A stretch of DNA of 50,900 nt, from NCBI GenBank assembly GCA_905212085.1, contig CAJMDF010000011.1, positions 1 through 50,900 on the forward strand, written 5' to 3'. A program made the translations under genes and the position numbers. The notes below the pieces were generated by a model. It ran no database searches. It saw only the letters and a program-made list of their open reading frames with translations, and was not told where the DNA came from. Positions 40,169 through 48,578 of this stretch are shown here, piece by piece. Position 1 is the first letter of the stretch. Each line of letters starts with the position of its first letter. The stretch comes from an uncultured Clostridium sp. (lineage in GTDB: Bacteria; Cyanobacteriota; Vampirovibrionia; Gastranaerophilales; Gastranaerophilaceae).

Positions 40169-41512
40169 TTTTTCTTTACTGTCACTTTCAAAATAAATTC
40201 TTAAAAGAGGCTCTGTACCGCTAGGTCGAATAAGTATCCAACTTGCATTATCCGTAAAATACAATTTTACACCGTCTTTTGTATCAATATTTTTAACTTC
40301 AAAATCTCCGATTTTAGTTTTATTTTTATATTCTTCCAATATCGGTTTGATTTCATCAACATTATCAAGACGTTTATCAATTCTATCATTATAGAACTTA
40401 CAACCTACAAAATCATACAATTCCTTTTGCAAATCAACTAAAGATTTATTTTCATAAGCCATAGCTTCTAAAATAAGTAAATTCGCAAGGATACCGTCTT
40501 TTTCAGGAATATGTCCCTGAATACTCAAACCACCTGATTCTTCTCCGCCAATGATAGGGTTATATTTTCTCATTGCTTCCCCGACATGTTTAAACCCTAC
40601 AGCTGTTTCAACCACTTCAACGCCTAACTTTTCTGCAACTCTATTCAACAAAAGACTTGCACCTACTGTTTTTACAAGTGCTCCGGAATAGTTTTTATGC
40701 TTTCTTAAATGCATCAGCAAAATTGCAATAATTTCATTTGGCGAAACATATTCACCATTTTCATTAATTACTCCAAATCTGTCGGAATCACCATCATTCG
40801 CAAAACCTACAGAATTCGGAGTAGATTTAACTTTTTCAATTAATTCTTTTAAATATTTAGGCTTAGGCTCAGGCATCCCACCCCCAAATTTAACATCATG
40901 GAACATATGCAAACTGTCATATTGAATTCTATGATTATCTAATAATTTGTCAAAATAACCTATACTTGCAGCGTAAAGCCCGTCAAAAATAATATTTTTA
41001 TCAAAATCCTTAATCTTTGCAAAGTCAATAAGCTTTTCAATCTGAGCGAAATAATCAGGAGAAAAATTATATTTTCTAACCTCACCTATCCCTTGAGATT
41101 TAAAAGGCAAACTTAAATTATACATAAGCTCATCTGTAATATCAGATGTCGCAGGTCCTGCATAATCAGGAATAAATTTTATCCCTAAATATTCAGGCGG
41201 ATTATGAGATGCTGTAAACATCACAGCACAAGCATTTAAATGTTTTGCATTATAAGCTAAAACAGGAGTAGGAATAATTTTGTCAGACAACAAAACTTCA
41301 AAACCATAATCACCCAACTGAGCAGCTGCTTGTGATGCAAATTCAAAAGCCATATTCCTCGGATCGTAACCTACTATGATTTTTTTATTTAATCCAAAAC
41401 TATCAAAAACATATTTCCCGATAGCTTTAATCACAGTTCTTACATTTTCTTCATTAAAATCTTTTCCTACAACAGCTCTCCAGCCGTCTGTTCCAAATTT
41501 AATTTCACTCAT
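40139..41512 (-). CDS. Phosphoglucomutase/phosphomannomutase family enzyme
   Basis: A 457-residue alpha-D-phosphohexomutase. KFGTDGWRAVVGKDF starts domain 1; the catalytic serine is in MFTASHNPPEYLGIKF (near residue 97), the metal loop is NDGDSDRFG (domain 2), the sugar-binding loop GGEESGGL (domain 3), and RPSGTEPLLRIYFE (domain 4) binds phosphate. All four key motifs are intact; the choice between glucose, mannose and glucosamine cannot be made by eye. The start at 41512 has GAGG 8 nt upstream; an upstream in-frame ATG is less likely. It is divergent from pheA. Confidence 0.92.
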   Translation of the reverse strand: MSEIKFGTDGWRAVVGKDFNEENVRTVIKAIGKYVFDSFGLNKKIIVGYDPRNMAFEFASQAAAQLGDYGFEVLLSDKIIPTPVLAYNAKHLNACAVMFTASHNPPEYLGIKFIPDYAGPATSDITDELMYNLSLPFKSQGIGEVRKYNFSPDYFAQIEKLIDFAKIKDFDKNIIFDGLYAASIGYFDKLLDNHRIQYDSLHMFHDVKFGGGMPEPKPKYLKELIEKVKSTPNSVGFANDGDSDRFGVINENGEYVSPNEIIAILLMHLRKHKNYSGALVKTVGASLLLNRVAEKLGVEVVETAVGFKHVGEAMRKYNPIIGGEESGGLSIQGHIPEKDGILANLLILEAMAYENKSLVDLQKELYDFVGCKFYNDRIDKRLDNVDEIKPILEEYKNKTKIGDFEVKNIDTKDGVKLYFTDNASWILIRPSGTEPLLRIYFESDSKEKLVSMINILA

Positions 41513-41517
41513 TAATC

Positions 41518-41545
41518 TTGCCTCAATATTTTCTTCTGTTATAAT
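41518..41545 (+). promoter_or_regulatory. Predicted promoter of pheA
   Basis: TTGCCT (41518-41523), 16-bp spacer, TATAAT (41540-41545); AAGGAG follows ahead of the ATG. Confidence 0.5.
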
Positions 41546-41572
41546 CATATTAAAAAGAAGGAGTAATCGCAA

Positions 41573-42445
41573 ATGTTAAATTTAGAAACAGTAAAAACAA
41601 TAGCATATCTAGGCCCGCAAGCATCATTCACAGAAATGGCAAAAGACCATTTTTGTAAAAAATTTAACATCAGTGCATATCCTACTCCATTACAAACAAT
41701 CAGACAGGTTGTAGAATATGTAGATGATACTCCTGATTCACTAGGAGTTCTTGCTGTAGAAAATTCAATTGAAGGAACTGTAAGAGAATCATTAGATAAT
41801 CTTATGGTTACTAAAAATCCTAATATTAGAATTTTATCAGAACATTATATGCCAATACATCATTGTCTTTTAGCAAGAACTACAGAGTTCTCATCAATTA
41901 CAGGAATAATTTCACATCCTCAAGCACTCGCACAATGCCAAGATTTCATACACAATGAACTCCCGTTTAATGTAAATATTATAGAAGCTCCAAGTACAGC
42001 AGAAGCTGCGAGAAGTCTGCAAAATTATAATCTTACATATGGAGCTATAGGGAGCAAAAAAACTGCTGAAACTTATAACTTGAATGTTTTAAAAGAAAAT
42101 ATAAACGATGATAAAAGTAATCAGACAAGATTTATATTAATTGGAGATTTTGAAACTGAAGAAACTGGCAATGATAAAACATCAATGGCTTTTTCAACAG
42201 AAAATAGACCTGGAGCATTATTAAATGTTTTAGAAATTTTCATGAAAAATAACATAAACCTTTCTTATATCGCATCAAGACCTTCTAAAAATAAATTTGG
42301 AGAATATATTTTTATAGTAAACTTTGACGGACATATACATAATCCGAAAATTATGGAAACTATAAAGCAAATTAAAGAAAAAACAACTTATATAAGATTT
42401 TTCGGTTCGTATAAAAAAAGTAAAGCTATTGTAATTCAGCCGTAA
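41573..42445 (+). CDS. pheA: Prephenate dehydratase with ACT domain
   Basis: A 290-residue protein. The catalytic part opens with IAYLGPQASFTEMA and continues with LAVENSIEGTVRESLDNL and the NQTRFILIG segment that carries the essential Thr-Arg-Phe. The C-terminal ACT domain has RPGALLNVLEIF and SRPSKNKFGEYIF. It converts prephenate to phenylpyruvate in phenylalanine synthesis and is probably inhibited by phenylalanine through the ACT domain. It is a stand-alone form without chorismate mutase. It overlaps the 3' end of the convergent acpS gene by 20 bp. Confidence 0.95.
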   Translation: MLNLETVKTIAYLGPQASFTEMAKDHFCKKFNISAYPTPLQTIRQVVEYVDDTPDSLGVLAVENSIEGTVRESLDNLMVTKNPNIRILSEHYMPIHHCLLARTTEFSSITGIISHPQALAQCQDFIHNELPFNVNIIEAPSTAEAARSLQNYNLTYGAIGSKKTAETYNLNVLKENINDDKSNQTRFILIGDFETEETGNDKTSMAFSTENRPGALLNVLEIFMKNNINLSYIASRPSKNKFGEYIFIVNFDGHIHNPKIMETIKQIKEKTTYIRFFGSYKKSKAIVIQP

Positions 42446-42770
42446 CAAAAGCTATTGCTTTTGTTCTGTCATGAGACAAACTTAATTGAAAAATAATTTT
42501 TTTATCAATTGGTTTTAAAATACGAATTTGCGGACAATGTTTTTCATTATGAAAAACTTCTATATCTTTGTATGAAATATTTTCAATATTTAAAGCCGTA
42601 AGAGCTTTTACGACTGCTTCTTTTGCACAAAAACGAGCAGCTAAATGACTTTCAGGTTTAGAATATTTTAAACAGTATTCTAACTCTACATCAGTAAATA
42701 CTCTATTTAAAAAATCCTCAGATTTTCCCTTAAATCTTTCTATATCTTCAATATCTACACCAATTGCCAT
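42426..42770 (-). CDS. acpS: Holo-[acyl-carrier-protein] synthase
   Basis: A 114-residue protein. AIGVDIEDIERFKG carries the Mg-binding Asp, and LAARFCAKEAVVKALT the second acidic cluster (family motif WxxKEA, here FCAKEA). LSLSHDRTKAIAFV is the C-terminal strand. It transfers the phosphopantetheine arm to ACP. There is no Shine-Dalgarno; a TAAAAT box lies 6 nt before the ATG, so it is probably leaderless. Confidence 0.93.
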   Translation of the reverse strand: MAIGVDIEDIERFKGKSEDFLNRVFTDVELEYCLKYSKPESHLAARFCAKEAVVKALTALNIENISYKDIEVFHNEKHCPQIRILKPIDKKIIFQLSLSHDRTKAIAFVTAELQ

Positions 42771-42776
42771 AAAAAA

Positions 42777-42806
42777 ATTTTATCACAACATTGACGGATT
42801 TTGCAA
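42777..42806 (-). promoter_or_regulatory. Promoter for leaderless acpS
   Basis: Minus strand TTGCAA (42806-42801), 18-bp spacer, TAAAAT (42782-42777), 6 nt to the ATG. It overlaps the opposite-strand promoter at 42791-42820. Confidence 0.55.
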
Positions 42807-42820
42807 ACACGTGGTATAAT
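42791..42820 (+). promoter_or_regulatory. Promoter of the tail-fibre pair, overlapping the acpS promoter
   Basis: TTGACG (42791-42796), 18-bp spacer, perfect TATAAT (42815-42820). The two divergent promoters share about 16 bp. Confidence 0.6.
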
Positions 42821-42881
42821 TGATTATTCAAACGCCTTTTATAAAAAACATTATTCATTAAATTAGTCAGAAAGGGAATTT

Positions 42882-43559
42882 ATGGCTAATTCAATGATAC
42901 CTTATTCTTTTATCCCCGGCACAAAAGCAAAAGCAGGAGAAGTGAATGCAAACTTTATTGCTCTAGCGAATGTAATTGAGGCTAACAAAAAAACTGCTTC
43001 AGGGGATATAGAAGATGTAAAAGAAATATTAGAAACAAAAGCAGACAAAACAGAATTAATTAATGAACATACAGTCACTGAATCTGGAACTGATTTAAAC
43101 GATTATAAAACTAAAGGAACATATATTTTTACATCAGTATACACACCTACAAATATTCCAAAGGGAACTGAAGGTATGCTTATTGTAACCGGTGACGAAA
43201 ATTCTGTCATTAAACAAATCTGGATTTGCCAAGACCAAAATCCTGAAATATTTACTCGTAATTTTATCGACTCAGCTTGGTCTAATTGGTACTCTCAAAA
43301 TGGGATACTAAGAAGAAATACCCCAGGATATTTAAAACTTACTAACAATCTGATAATACAATGGTCATATGGAGTAGGCACATCAATAGTTTACCCTATA
43401 GCATATACAACCGTAGCCTGTCCTGTATTTACTAAACACGGGTACGGATCATCTTATGAAAGAAGTGATACCGGATTTACTTCGCAGTCATTAACCGGTT
43501 TTACAGTCGGAACAGGCGGTATATTCCATTATATGAACTGGATAGCAATAGGTTTTTAA
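42882..43559 (+). CDS. Phage tail-fibre-like protein
   Basis: A 225-residue protein. The N terminus (MIPYSFIPGTKAKAGEVNAN) and a short coiled part resemble the start of short tail-fibre and tailspike proteins. The middle has YKTKGTYIFTSVYTPTNIPK and the WICQDQNPEIFTRNFIDSAW strand pattern typical of fibre repeats. The end (GGIFHYMNWIAIGF) matches the last strand of gp53-like receptor-binding C termini. It is followed by a tail-fibre assembly-like gene, with no other phage genes in sight. AAGGGAA lies 6 nt upstream. Confidence 0.72.
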   Translation: MANSMIPYSFIPGTKAKAGEVNANFIALANVIEANKKTASGDIEDVKEILETKADKTELINEHTVTESGTDLNDYKTKGTYIFTSVYTPTNIPKGTEGMLIVTGDENSVIKQIWICQDQNPEIFTRNFIDSAWSNWYSQNGILRRNTPGYLKLTNNLIIQWSYGVGTSIVYPIAYTTVACPVFTKHGYGSSYERSDTGFTSQSLTGFTVGTGGIFHYMNWIAIGF

Positions 43560-43574
43560 GATAGAGGAGGGAAA

Positions 43575-43985
43575 ATGAAATATTTTGGAACTAAAAATAA
43601 TAAAGATTACGGATTTTATGAAGAAAATTTTGAAGGTGCAATAGAAATAACAGATACATATTGGCACGAATTATTAATGCAACAAAATCAAGGTAAAAGA
43701 ATAATATTTTTTGAAAATAATGTAATTGCAGTAGATGAAACAGAATATTCGTTTGAAAATAACGTTTGGAAAAAACTTAATGAAGATGAAATTAATATCA
43801 AACAACTAAAAATTCAAAATGCAATAAAGTCAAATGAAATTTTAGAAAAATTAGAAGAACTAGATAAAAAAAGAATTAGAGCAATTGCAGAACCATCTCT
43901 AAAAGATGAAGAAACAACTTGGCTTGAATATTACAACTCACAAATTACTGAATTGAGAAAAGAACTTGCTGAAATTACGAATTAG
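43575..43985 (+). CDS. Probable tail-fibre assembly-like protein
   Basis: A 136-residue protein starting MKYFGTKNNKDYGFYEENFE. It has an acidic, Asn/Lys-rich centre and a long C-terminal helix pair (EILEKLEELDKKRIRAIAEP; YYNSQITELRKELAEI). The AEPSLKDEET...Y...I..LR layout is common in the C termini of tail-fibre assembly chaperones (helix pair after an A-x-P segment). Sequence similarity is weak; the call rests mainly on its place 15 nt after the fibre gene. GAGGAGG lies 5 nt upstream. It ends at a shared terminator. Confidence 0.6.
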   Translation: MKYFGTKNNKDYGFYEENFEGAIEITDTYWHELLMQQNQGKRIIFFENNVIAVDETEYSFENNVWKKLNEDEINIKQLKIQNAIKSNEILEKLEELDKKRIRAIAEPSLKDEETTWLEYYNSQITELRKELAEITN

Positions 43986-44017
43986 AAAAAAGACCGGTAT
44001 TATCCGGTCTTTTTTTT
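43986..44017. terminator. Bidirectional terminator
   Basis: Stem AGACCGG / CCGGTCT with a 6-nt loop, A-run before and T7 after, between convergent genes. Confidence 0.85.
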
Positions 44018-44534
44018 ATTCACTAAAATATCTTTCCATAACACGTTGAATAATATTATTTATTTTTTTAGCACCGTCTTTTACATTAGAAGCCATATGA
44101 AATTTAGTAGATGTTAGATCATCAATTTTTTTATCCATAAAAAGAGCTTTATTAAAACAATCAGAATCCAGATATTTATCATCACAGACAAACTTGGAAT
44201 CTTTTTTATTGAATATTTTTCTTGTAATTCTTGCGAGCTCAGTAAACATAGGCAAAGTTTCATCTTTAACCTCAAGAAGATTATTATTTATAGCAATAGC
44301 ATCTTCATCAGGAATTGAATATGTATTAATATTCAAAAAATTATTTCTTACGGGATTTGTATAACAATTTTTTGGCAAATTACTTCTTTTCATTGCACGC
44401 TGCAATTTATGCAAATCCCTACCTGTCAGTTCTGCACTCAACCATCTTTCTTCTGTCTGAATGTCATTATAATTTAGAAAACTTTCTGCAAAATGACTAA
44501 CATTTTTTATACCTGTAAAAGAAATTTTATCCAT
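44016..44534 (-). CDS. F-x-G protein of unknown function, tandem paralogue 2
   Basis: A 172-residue protein starting MDKISFTGIKNVSHFAES. It shares an order of segments with its upstream neighbour (44537): ISFTGI.N at the N terminus, T/N-G-[RK]-D-L near 55, NNFLNI near 85, F..LARITRKI near 110 and NNIIQRVMERYF at the C terminus. No signal peptide or membrane helix. The function is unknown. GGAG lies 10 nt upstream, 2 nt after the neighbour's stop. Confidence 0.72.
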   Translation of the reverse strand: MDKISFTGIKNVSHFAESFLNYNDIQTEERWLSAELTGRDLHKLQRAMKRSNLPKNCYTNPVRNNFLNINTYSIPDEDAIAINNNLLEVKDETLPMFTELARITRKIFNKKDSKFVCDDKYLDSDCFNKALFMDKKIDDLTSTKFHMASNVKDGAKKINNIIQRVMERYFSE

Positions 44535-44536
44535 TA

Positions 44537-45091
44537 TTATTTAACTCCAAAATAATTGTTCATAATCGCTTGCAAGAAATTATTAAATTCGTTTGCAGTT
44601 TCTTTAACTAATTCCTTATCAAAAAAAGATTGATTAATTTTTTCCAATCCTTTAGAATTTGAAATTAATTTTGACAAATTTTCGCCATAAATTAATATAT
44701 TATCAGCTTGTTTTGAAACATAATCTGTATCTACTATCATATTATTACTATTCATTGCCGCAATTTTTTTAGTTAATTTTGCGAAATAAGAAAAAAACGA
44801 TAAGTTTTTATCATTTACCGGAACTAATTTCCCATTTAATAATACAATTTTGCCAAAGTTTGATTTAACACATTCAATATTTAAAATATTATGACCATTA
44901 ATATTTTTATAATCATTTTTTACAAATTCTATTTTGTTTAACATATCATTATATGCAGTCAAATCTTTTCCATTATAATCATCTTTTAAAACCATAGAAA
45001 GACTTTTTGAAATAGTATTTTTAGATCTTCTAAATCTTATAGTCGCTATATTTTCAATTCCCGTAAAAGATATATTATTAATTTTATCCAT
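44537..45091 (-). CDS. F-x-G protein of unknown function, tandem paralogue 1
   Basis: A 184-residue paralogue of the gene at 44016, starting MDKINNISFTGIENIATI, with NGKDL, HNILNIE, F.YFAKLTKKI and FNNFLQAIMNNYF at matching positions. Divergence is high except at these points, so the duplication is old. No ribosome-binding site or clear promoter is seen; tyrS is divergent. The function is unknown; the short N-terminal N-I-S-F-T-G-I recurs in proteins of this window. Confidence 0.72.
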   Translation of the reverse strand: MDKINNISFTGIENIATIRFRRSKNTISKSLSMVLKDDYNGKDLTAYNDMLNKIEFVKNDYKNINGHNILNIECVKSNFGKIVLLNGKLVPVNDKNLSFFSYFAKLTKKIAAMNSNNMIVDTDYVSKQADNILIYGENLSKLISNSKGLEKINQSFFDKELVKETANEFNNFLQAIMNNYFGVK

Positions 45092-45172
45092 ATCTGCACT
45101 AATGCTCGTAAAAAAATTTTTTTGCTCATGATATAATTATTTTACAGAAATTAATAATAATTGGAGAAAAAA

Positions 45173-46393
45173 ATGGTTGAAATAAGAAAAGAATTTATCG
45201 AACAAGCAAAACATTTAACAAGAAATGCTGAAGTTTTACCTGGCGGAATTGAAGAACTAGCAATAAAATTACAACATTCACACGATACAAACACTCCTTT
45301 GAGAGTAAAACTAGGAATGGATCCTACAAGACCTGACTTACATCTCGGGCATACTGTTGTAATGAGAAAATTAAGAGAATTTCAAAGCTTAGGTCATAAA
45401 ATTGTCTTAATTGTAGGTGGAGCAACTGCAATGGTAGGAGATCCTTCAGGGAAATCTGAAACTCGTCCTGCATTAACAAAAGAACAAGTTGAAGAAAATG
45501 CAAAATCTTATTTCGATCAAATGTCAAAAGTATTAGACGTAAGTAATGCTGAAGTTGTGAATAATGCTGACTGGCTTCATAAAATGAGCTTTACTGACTT
45601 GTTAAAATTGTCAGCTCAAGTAACAGTTGCTCAGATGATGACAAGAGATGACTTTGCAAAAAGATACGCAGATGGACGTCCAATTTCAATCCATGAATTT
45701 TTCTATCCTTTAATGCAGGCATATGATTCTGTAGAAGTTGATTCTGATATAGAACTTGGCGGAACTGACCAAAGATTTAATACACTTTTAGGCAGAGATA
45801 TTCAAGCCGCATACGGGAAAAAATATCCTCAATTAGTTATGCTCTTACCTCTTTTAGAAGGTACAGACGGTGTTGTTAAAATGTCAAAAACATATCCTGA
45901 ACATTGTATTTCACTAACAGACAGCGAAGTGGATATGTTCGGAAAATTAATGAGTATTCCTGATAACATGATTTCAAGATATTTTAGTTTATTGACAGAT
46001 GCGACAAAAGAAGAATTAGAAACAATTGATAAACAAATTGCAGAAGGTTCAGTAAATCCTCGTGATATTAAAATGAAACTTGCATACACAATCACAAAAG
46101 AATACCACGGAGAAGACGGTGCTAAACACGGACAAGATGCATTTATTAATGTTGTATCAAACAAAGGTATTCCTGACGATATTGAAGAAATTTCAGGAAT
46201 GAACGGGAAAGGCATTTTAGATGTCCTAGTAGAAATAAAATTCACTGCAAGCAAGGGCGAAGCAAAACGCTTAATTCAAGGTGGCGGTGTAAAAGTAGAT
46301 GGTGAAAAAATTACCGATATGGCTTATACATTCAACTTTACTGAAAGCGTAATATTGCAAGCAGGTAAACGTAAATTCGCAAAATTGATATAA
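45173..46393 (+). CDS. tyrS: Tyrosyl-tRNA synthetase
   Basis: A 406-residue class Ic synthetase. HLGH at residues 57-60 is the HIGH motif and KMSKT at 236-240 is the KMSKS motif, with Thr in the last place. IVGGATAMVGDPSGKSETRP and the S4 domain at the C terminus (KGEAKRLIQGGGVKVDGEKI) fit the longer, TyrZ-like bacterial form. The start at 45173 has GGAG 7 nt upstream; TATAAT at 45132-45137 is the likely -10 box. cysE follows 51 bp downstream on the same strand. Confidence 0.95.
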   Translation: MVEIRKEFIEQAKHLTRNAEVLPGGIEELAIKLQHSHDTNTPLRVKLGMDPTRPDLHLGHTVVMRKLREFQSLGHKIVLIVGGATAMVGDPSGKSETRPALTKEQVEENAKSYFDQMSKVLDVSNAEVVNNADWLHKMSFTDLLKLSAQVTVAQMMTRDDFAKRYADGRPISIHEFFYPLMQAYDSVEVDSDIELGGTDQRFNTLLGRDIQAAYGKKYPQLVMLLPLLEGTDGVVKMSKTYPEHCISLTDSEVDMFGKLMSIPDNMISRYFSLLTDATKEELETIDKQIAEGSVNPRDIKMKLAYTITKEYHGEDGAKHGQDAFINVVSNKGIPDDIEEISGMNGKGILDVLVEIKFTASKGEAKRLIQGGGVKVDGEKITDMAYTFNFTESVILQAGKRKFAKLI

Positions 46394-46444
46394 TCTCTAA
46401 CTCCAATTTTAAAAATATGTTTACGAAATATGTGAGAATAAAAA

Positions 46445-47101
46445 ATGTTTAAAATACTAAAAAGAGGAATAACAAAAGTAAAAGAAGATATTCAGGTAAT
46501 CTACGACAAAGATCCTGCCGCAGAAAATTTACTGGAAGTTATCCTATGCTACCCTGGACTTCATGCCCTGATAGCATACAGATTTGCTCACAGACTCTAC
46601 AAATGGCATATCCCGTTAATTCCAAGAATTATATCTTACATCACAAGAATTATTACAGGAATTGAAATTCACCCTGCAGCAAAAATCGGCAGAAGATTTT
46701 TCATAGACCATGGAGAAGGTGTTGTAATTGGAGCCACAACAGAAATTGGCGATGATGTTCTTATATACCAGCAAGTAACATTAGGCGGAACAGGGAAAGA
46801 ACATGGCAAACGCCACCCGACATTAGGCCATGGTGTAATCGTAGGAGCAGGAGCAAAAGTATTAGGGAATATAACACTTGGCGATTATGTCAGAGTAGGA
46901 GCAGGCTCTGTCGTGGTAGATGATGTTCCTGAATATTCTACAGTAGTAGGAGTACCAGGCAGAGTCGTTCACAGGAAAATTATAGACAAAAACGGAGTAT
47001 TGATGCACAACAGAATTCCTGATCCTATAAAATGCGAATTAAACAGACTTAAATATGAAGTGTTAGAATTAAAAGAAAAAATAGAACAGAAAGAGAAATA
47101 G
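46445..47101 (+). CDS. cysE: Serine O-acetyltransferase
   Basis: A 218-residue protein with a short N-terminal helical domain (DPAAENLLEVILCYPGLHAL) and a left-handed beta-helix of hexapeptide repeats (IEIHPAAKIGRRFFIDHGEG, then IYQQVTLGGTGKEHGKRHPT). These contain the catalytic Asp/His set of CysE (DHGEGVVIGA; HGKRHP). It makes O-acetylserine, the precursor of cysteine. This is the short EpsC-like form without the long N-terminal domain of enteric CysE. GAGAA lies 5-6 nt upstream. Confidence 0.93.
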   Translation: MFKILKRGITKVKEDIQVIYDKDPAAENLLEVILCYPGLHALIAYRFAHRLYKWHIPLIPRIISYITRIITGIEIHPAAKIGRRFFIDHGEGVVIGATTEIGDDVLIYQQVTLGGTGKEHGKRHPTLGHGVIVGAGAKVLGNITLGDYVRVGAGSVVVDDVPEYSTVVGVPGRVVHRKIIDKNGVLMHNRIPDPIKCELNRLKYEVLELKEKIEQKEK

Positions 47102-47177
47102 AAGTCCTTTCAGCTATTCAGCTAACAGAAGACAAACTGACTTCCAAACCTCAAAAAAAACAAAGAAAGGGGAAATT

Positions 47178-47378
47178 ATGTATCACATTTATACTATTAA
47201 AAATCATTCAGAATTTTCAAAAACATTAGTTGCTGAAACAAAAGACTATGATGAAGCATTACAAAAAGCAGAAAAAGCAATCGAAGGTAAAGAAGGCTAT
47301 AATTACATAGTTGAAGAAACAGACGGCTCTATGAACAGCTATGGAGACCTTATAGCAACAGTAGTTGCAGAAGGTTAG
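47178..47378 (+). CDS. Small conserved-looking protein of unknown function
   Basis: A 66-residue protein starting MYHIYTIKNHSEFSKTLVAE, with a helix (DYDEALQKAEKAIEGKEG) between beta strands (NYIVEETDG, IATVVAEG). The compact alpha/beta pattern suggests a single folded domain. GAAAGGGG lies 6-7 nt upstream. I recognise no family. Confidence 0.65.
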   Translation: MYHIYTIKNHSEFSKTLVAETKDYDEALQKAEKAIEGKEGYNYIVEETDGSMNSYGDLIATVVAEG

Positions 47379-47405
47379 AAAAATAAAGTAATTGTAAACA
47401 TATAA

Positions 47406-47453
47406 AATCCAGATTATATGATAGAAAAAACTGGATTCTTTCGGGCAAAGCCC
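47406..47453 (+). other. Two hairpins in the 47379-47513 gap
   Basis: AATCCAG/CTGGATT (47406-47412 and 47431-47437, 18-nt loop) and GGGC-AAA-GCCC (47443-47453). No T-run follows, so these are not convincing terminators. The rest of the 135-bp gap shows nothing. Confidence 0.3.
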
Positions 47454-47513
47454 TCATAATAACTATTCAATAACAAAGGAATTATGAATATTCATAAATA
47501 AAATGGAGAAAAA

Positions 47514-48485
47514 ATGAAAGCAGTAGTATTTGATGAAGGATTAAAATTAGTAAACGATTATAAAAAGCCAATTCCTCAAAAAGGAGAAGCTCTAATCCGT
47601 GTAACTTTAGCTGGTATTTGCAATACAGATTATGAAATTACAAAGGGCTATATGGGCTATAAAGGAATTTTAGGTCATGAAGCAGTCGGAGTTGTAGAAG
47701 AAATTAATGACGAAGATCAATCACTTTTAGGGAAAAGAGTCGTAGCAGAAATCAGCTATGGCTGCAAAAAACCTGATTGTCCATATTGTGCAGAAAAATT
47801 ATACCGTCATTGTCCTGACCGTCATACTTTAGGGATCTGGAGAAAAGACGGAGTATTTGCAGAATATTTTACAATGCCTCTGGAAGTTCTTTTTGAAGTT
47901 CCTGATAATGTCCCTGATGAACAGGCCGTATTTGTAGAACCTTTAGCTGCAGCTTGTGAAATTACAGAACAATTACACATCAAACCTTTTGAAAAAGTAA
48001 TTGTATTAGGCGACGGCAAATTGGGATTGATTACAGCATTAACACTTAATGCACAAAATATAGATGTAACTCTTGTCGGCAAACACCAAAACAAACTTGA
48101 TATTGCGGGAGCACAAGGAGTTCAGACAAAACTTTTAAATGATTTGAAAGTTGAAAAAACTTATGATGTAGTTGTTGAAGCAACAGGTTCAATTTCAGGT
48201 TTTGAAACAGCACTAGCGCTTACAAAACCTCGCGGAGTACTTGTTTTAAAAAGCACAGTAGCAGCATCTAAGGAATTTAATCTTGCACCTATTGTAATAG
48301 ATGAAATTACAGTATTAGGCTCAAGATGCGGACAATTCCCAGCTGCCCTAAGACTTTTGAAATCAGAAAAAATAGATTTTTCGCCAATGATTTCAGGCAG
48401 ATACAAAGCAGATGATGCAATCGAAGCATTTGAAAAAAATAAAGAAAAAGATACTCTAAAAATTCTTTTAGATTTTAATAAATAA
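47514..48485 (+). CDS. Zinc-dependent medium-chain dehydrogenase
   Basis: A 323-residue MDR-family protein. GICNTDYEI carries the catalytic-zinc Cys and GHEAVGVV the His; CKKPDCPYCAEKLYRHC gives the four structural-zinc Cys; VIVLGDGKLGLITALTLN is the Rossmann G-x-G-x-x-G site. The substrate cannot be told: sorbitol, threonine and alcohol dehydrogenases share these features. It is shorter than usual (about 350). A ribosome-binding GGAG lies 5-6 nt upstream. It ends at a strong terminator. Confidence 0.9.
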   Translation: MKAVVFDEGLKLVNDYKKPIPQKGEALIRVTLAGICNTDYEITKGYMGYKGILGHEAVGVVEEINDEDQSLLGKRVVAEISYGCKKPDCPYCAEKLYRHCPDRHTLGIWRKDGVFAEYFTMPLEVLFEVPDNVPDEQAVFVEPLAAACEITEQLHIKPFEKVIVLGDGKLGLITALTLNAQNIDVTLVGKHQNKLDIAGAQGVQTKLLNDLKVEKTYDVVVEATGSISGFETALALTKPRGVLVLKSTVAASKEFNLAPIVIDEITVLGSRCGQFPAALRLLKSEKIDFSPMISGRYKADDAIEAFEKNKEKDTLKILLDFNK

Positions 48486-48487
48486 TT

Positions 48488-48519
48488 AAAAAAGCTCCTT
48501 TAGAATAAGGAGCTTTTTT
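48488..48519 (+). terminator. Intrinsic terminator
   Basis: Stem AAAAAGCTCCTT / AAGGAGCTTTTT with a 6-nt loop and T-run, just after the dehydrogenase. Confidence 0.88.
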
Positions 48520-48542
48520 ATCACGAAAAATATTTACAATAT

Positions 48543-48571
48543 TTGATTAATAAACATTTTTCAATTATTAT
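48543..48571 (+). promoter_or_regulatory. Promoter for leaderless lptF/lptG
   Basis: TTGATT (48543-48548), 17-bp spacer, TATTAT (48566-48571), then 7 nt to the ATG at 48579. No Shine-Dalgarno. Confidence 0.6.
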
Positions 48572-48578
48572 TATTTAT

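Noticed and set aside
42882..43985. An intact prophage around the tail-fibre pair
   Set aside because: No capsid, terminase, portal, integrase or att-like repeats nearby; flanks are ordinary host genes.
45829..46254. 141-codon minus-strand frame inside tyrS
   Set aside because: Shadow of a well-conserved synthetase gene; no start signals.
47443..47453. GGGC-AAA-GCCC as an intrinsic terminator
   Set aside because: A 4-bp stem with no T-run after it.
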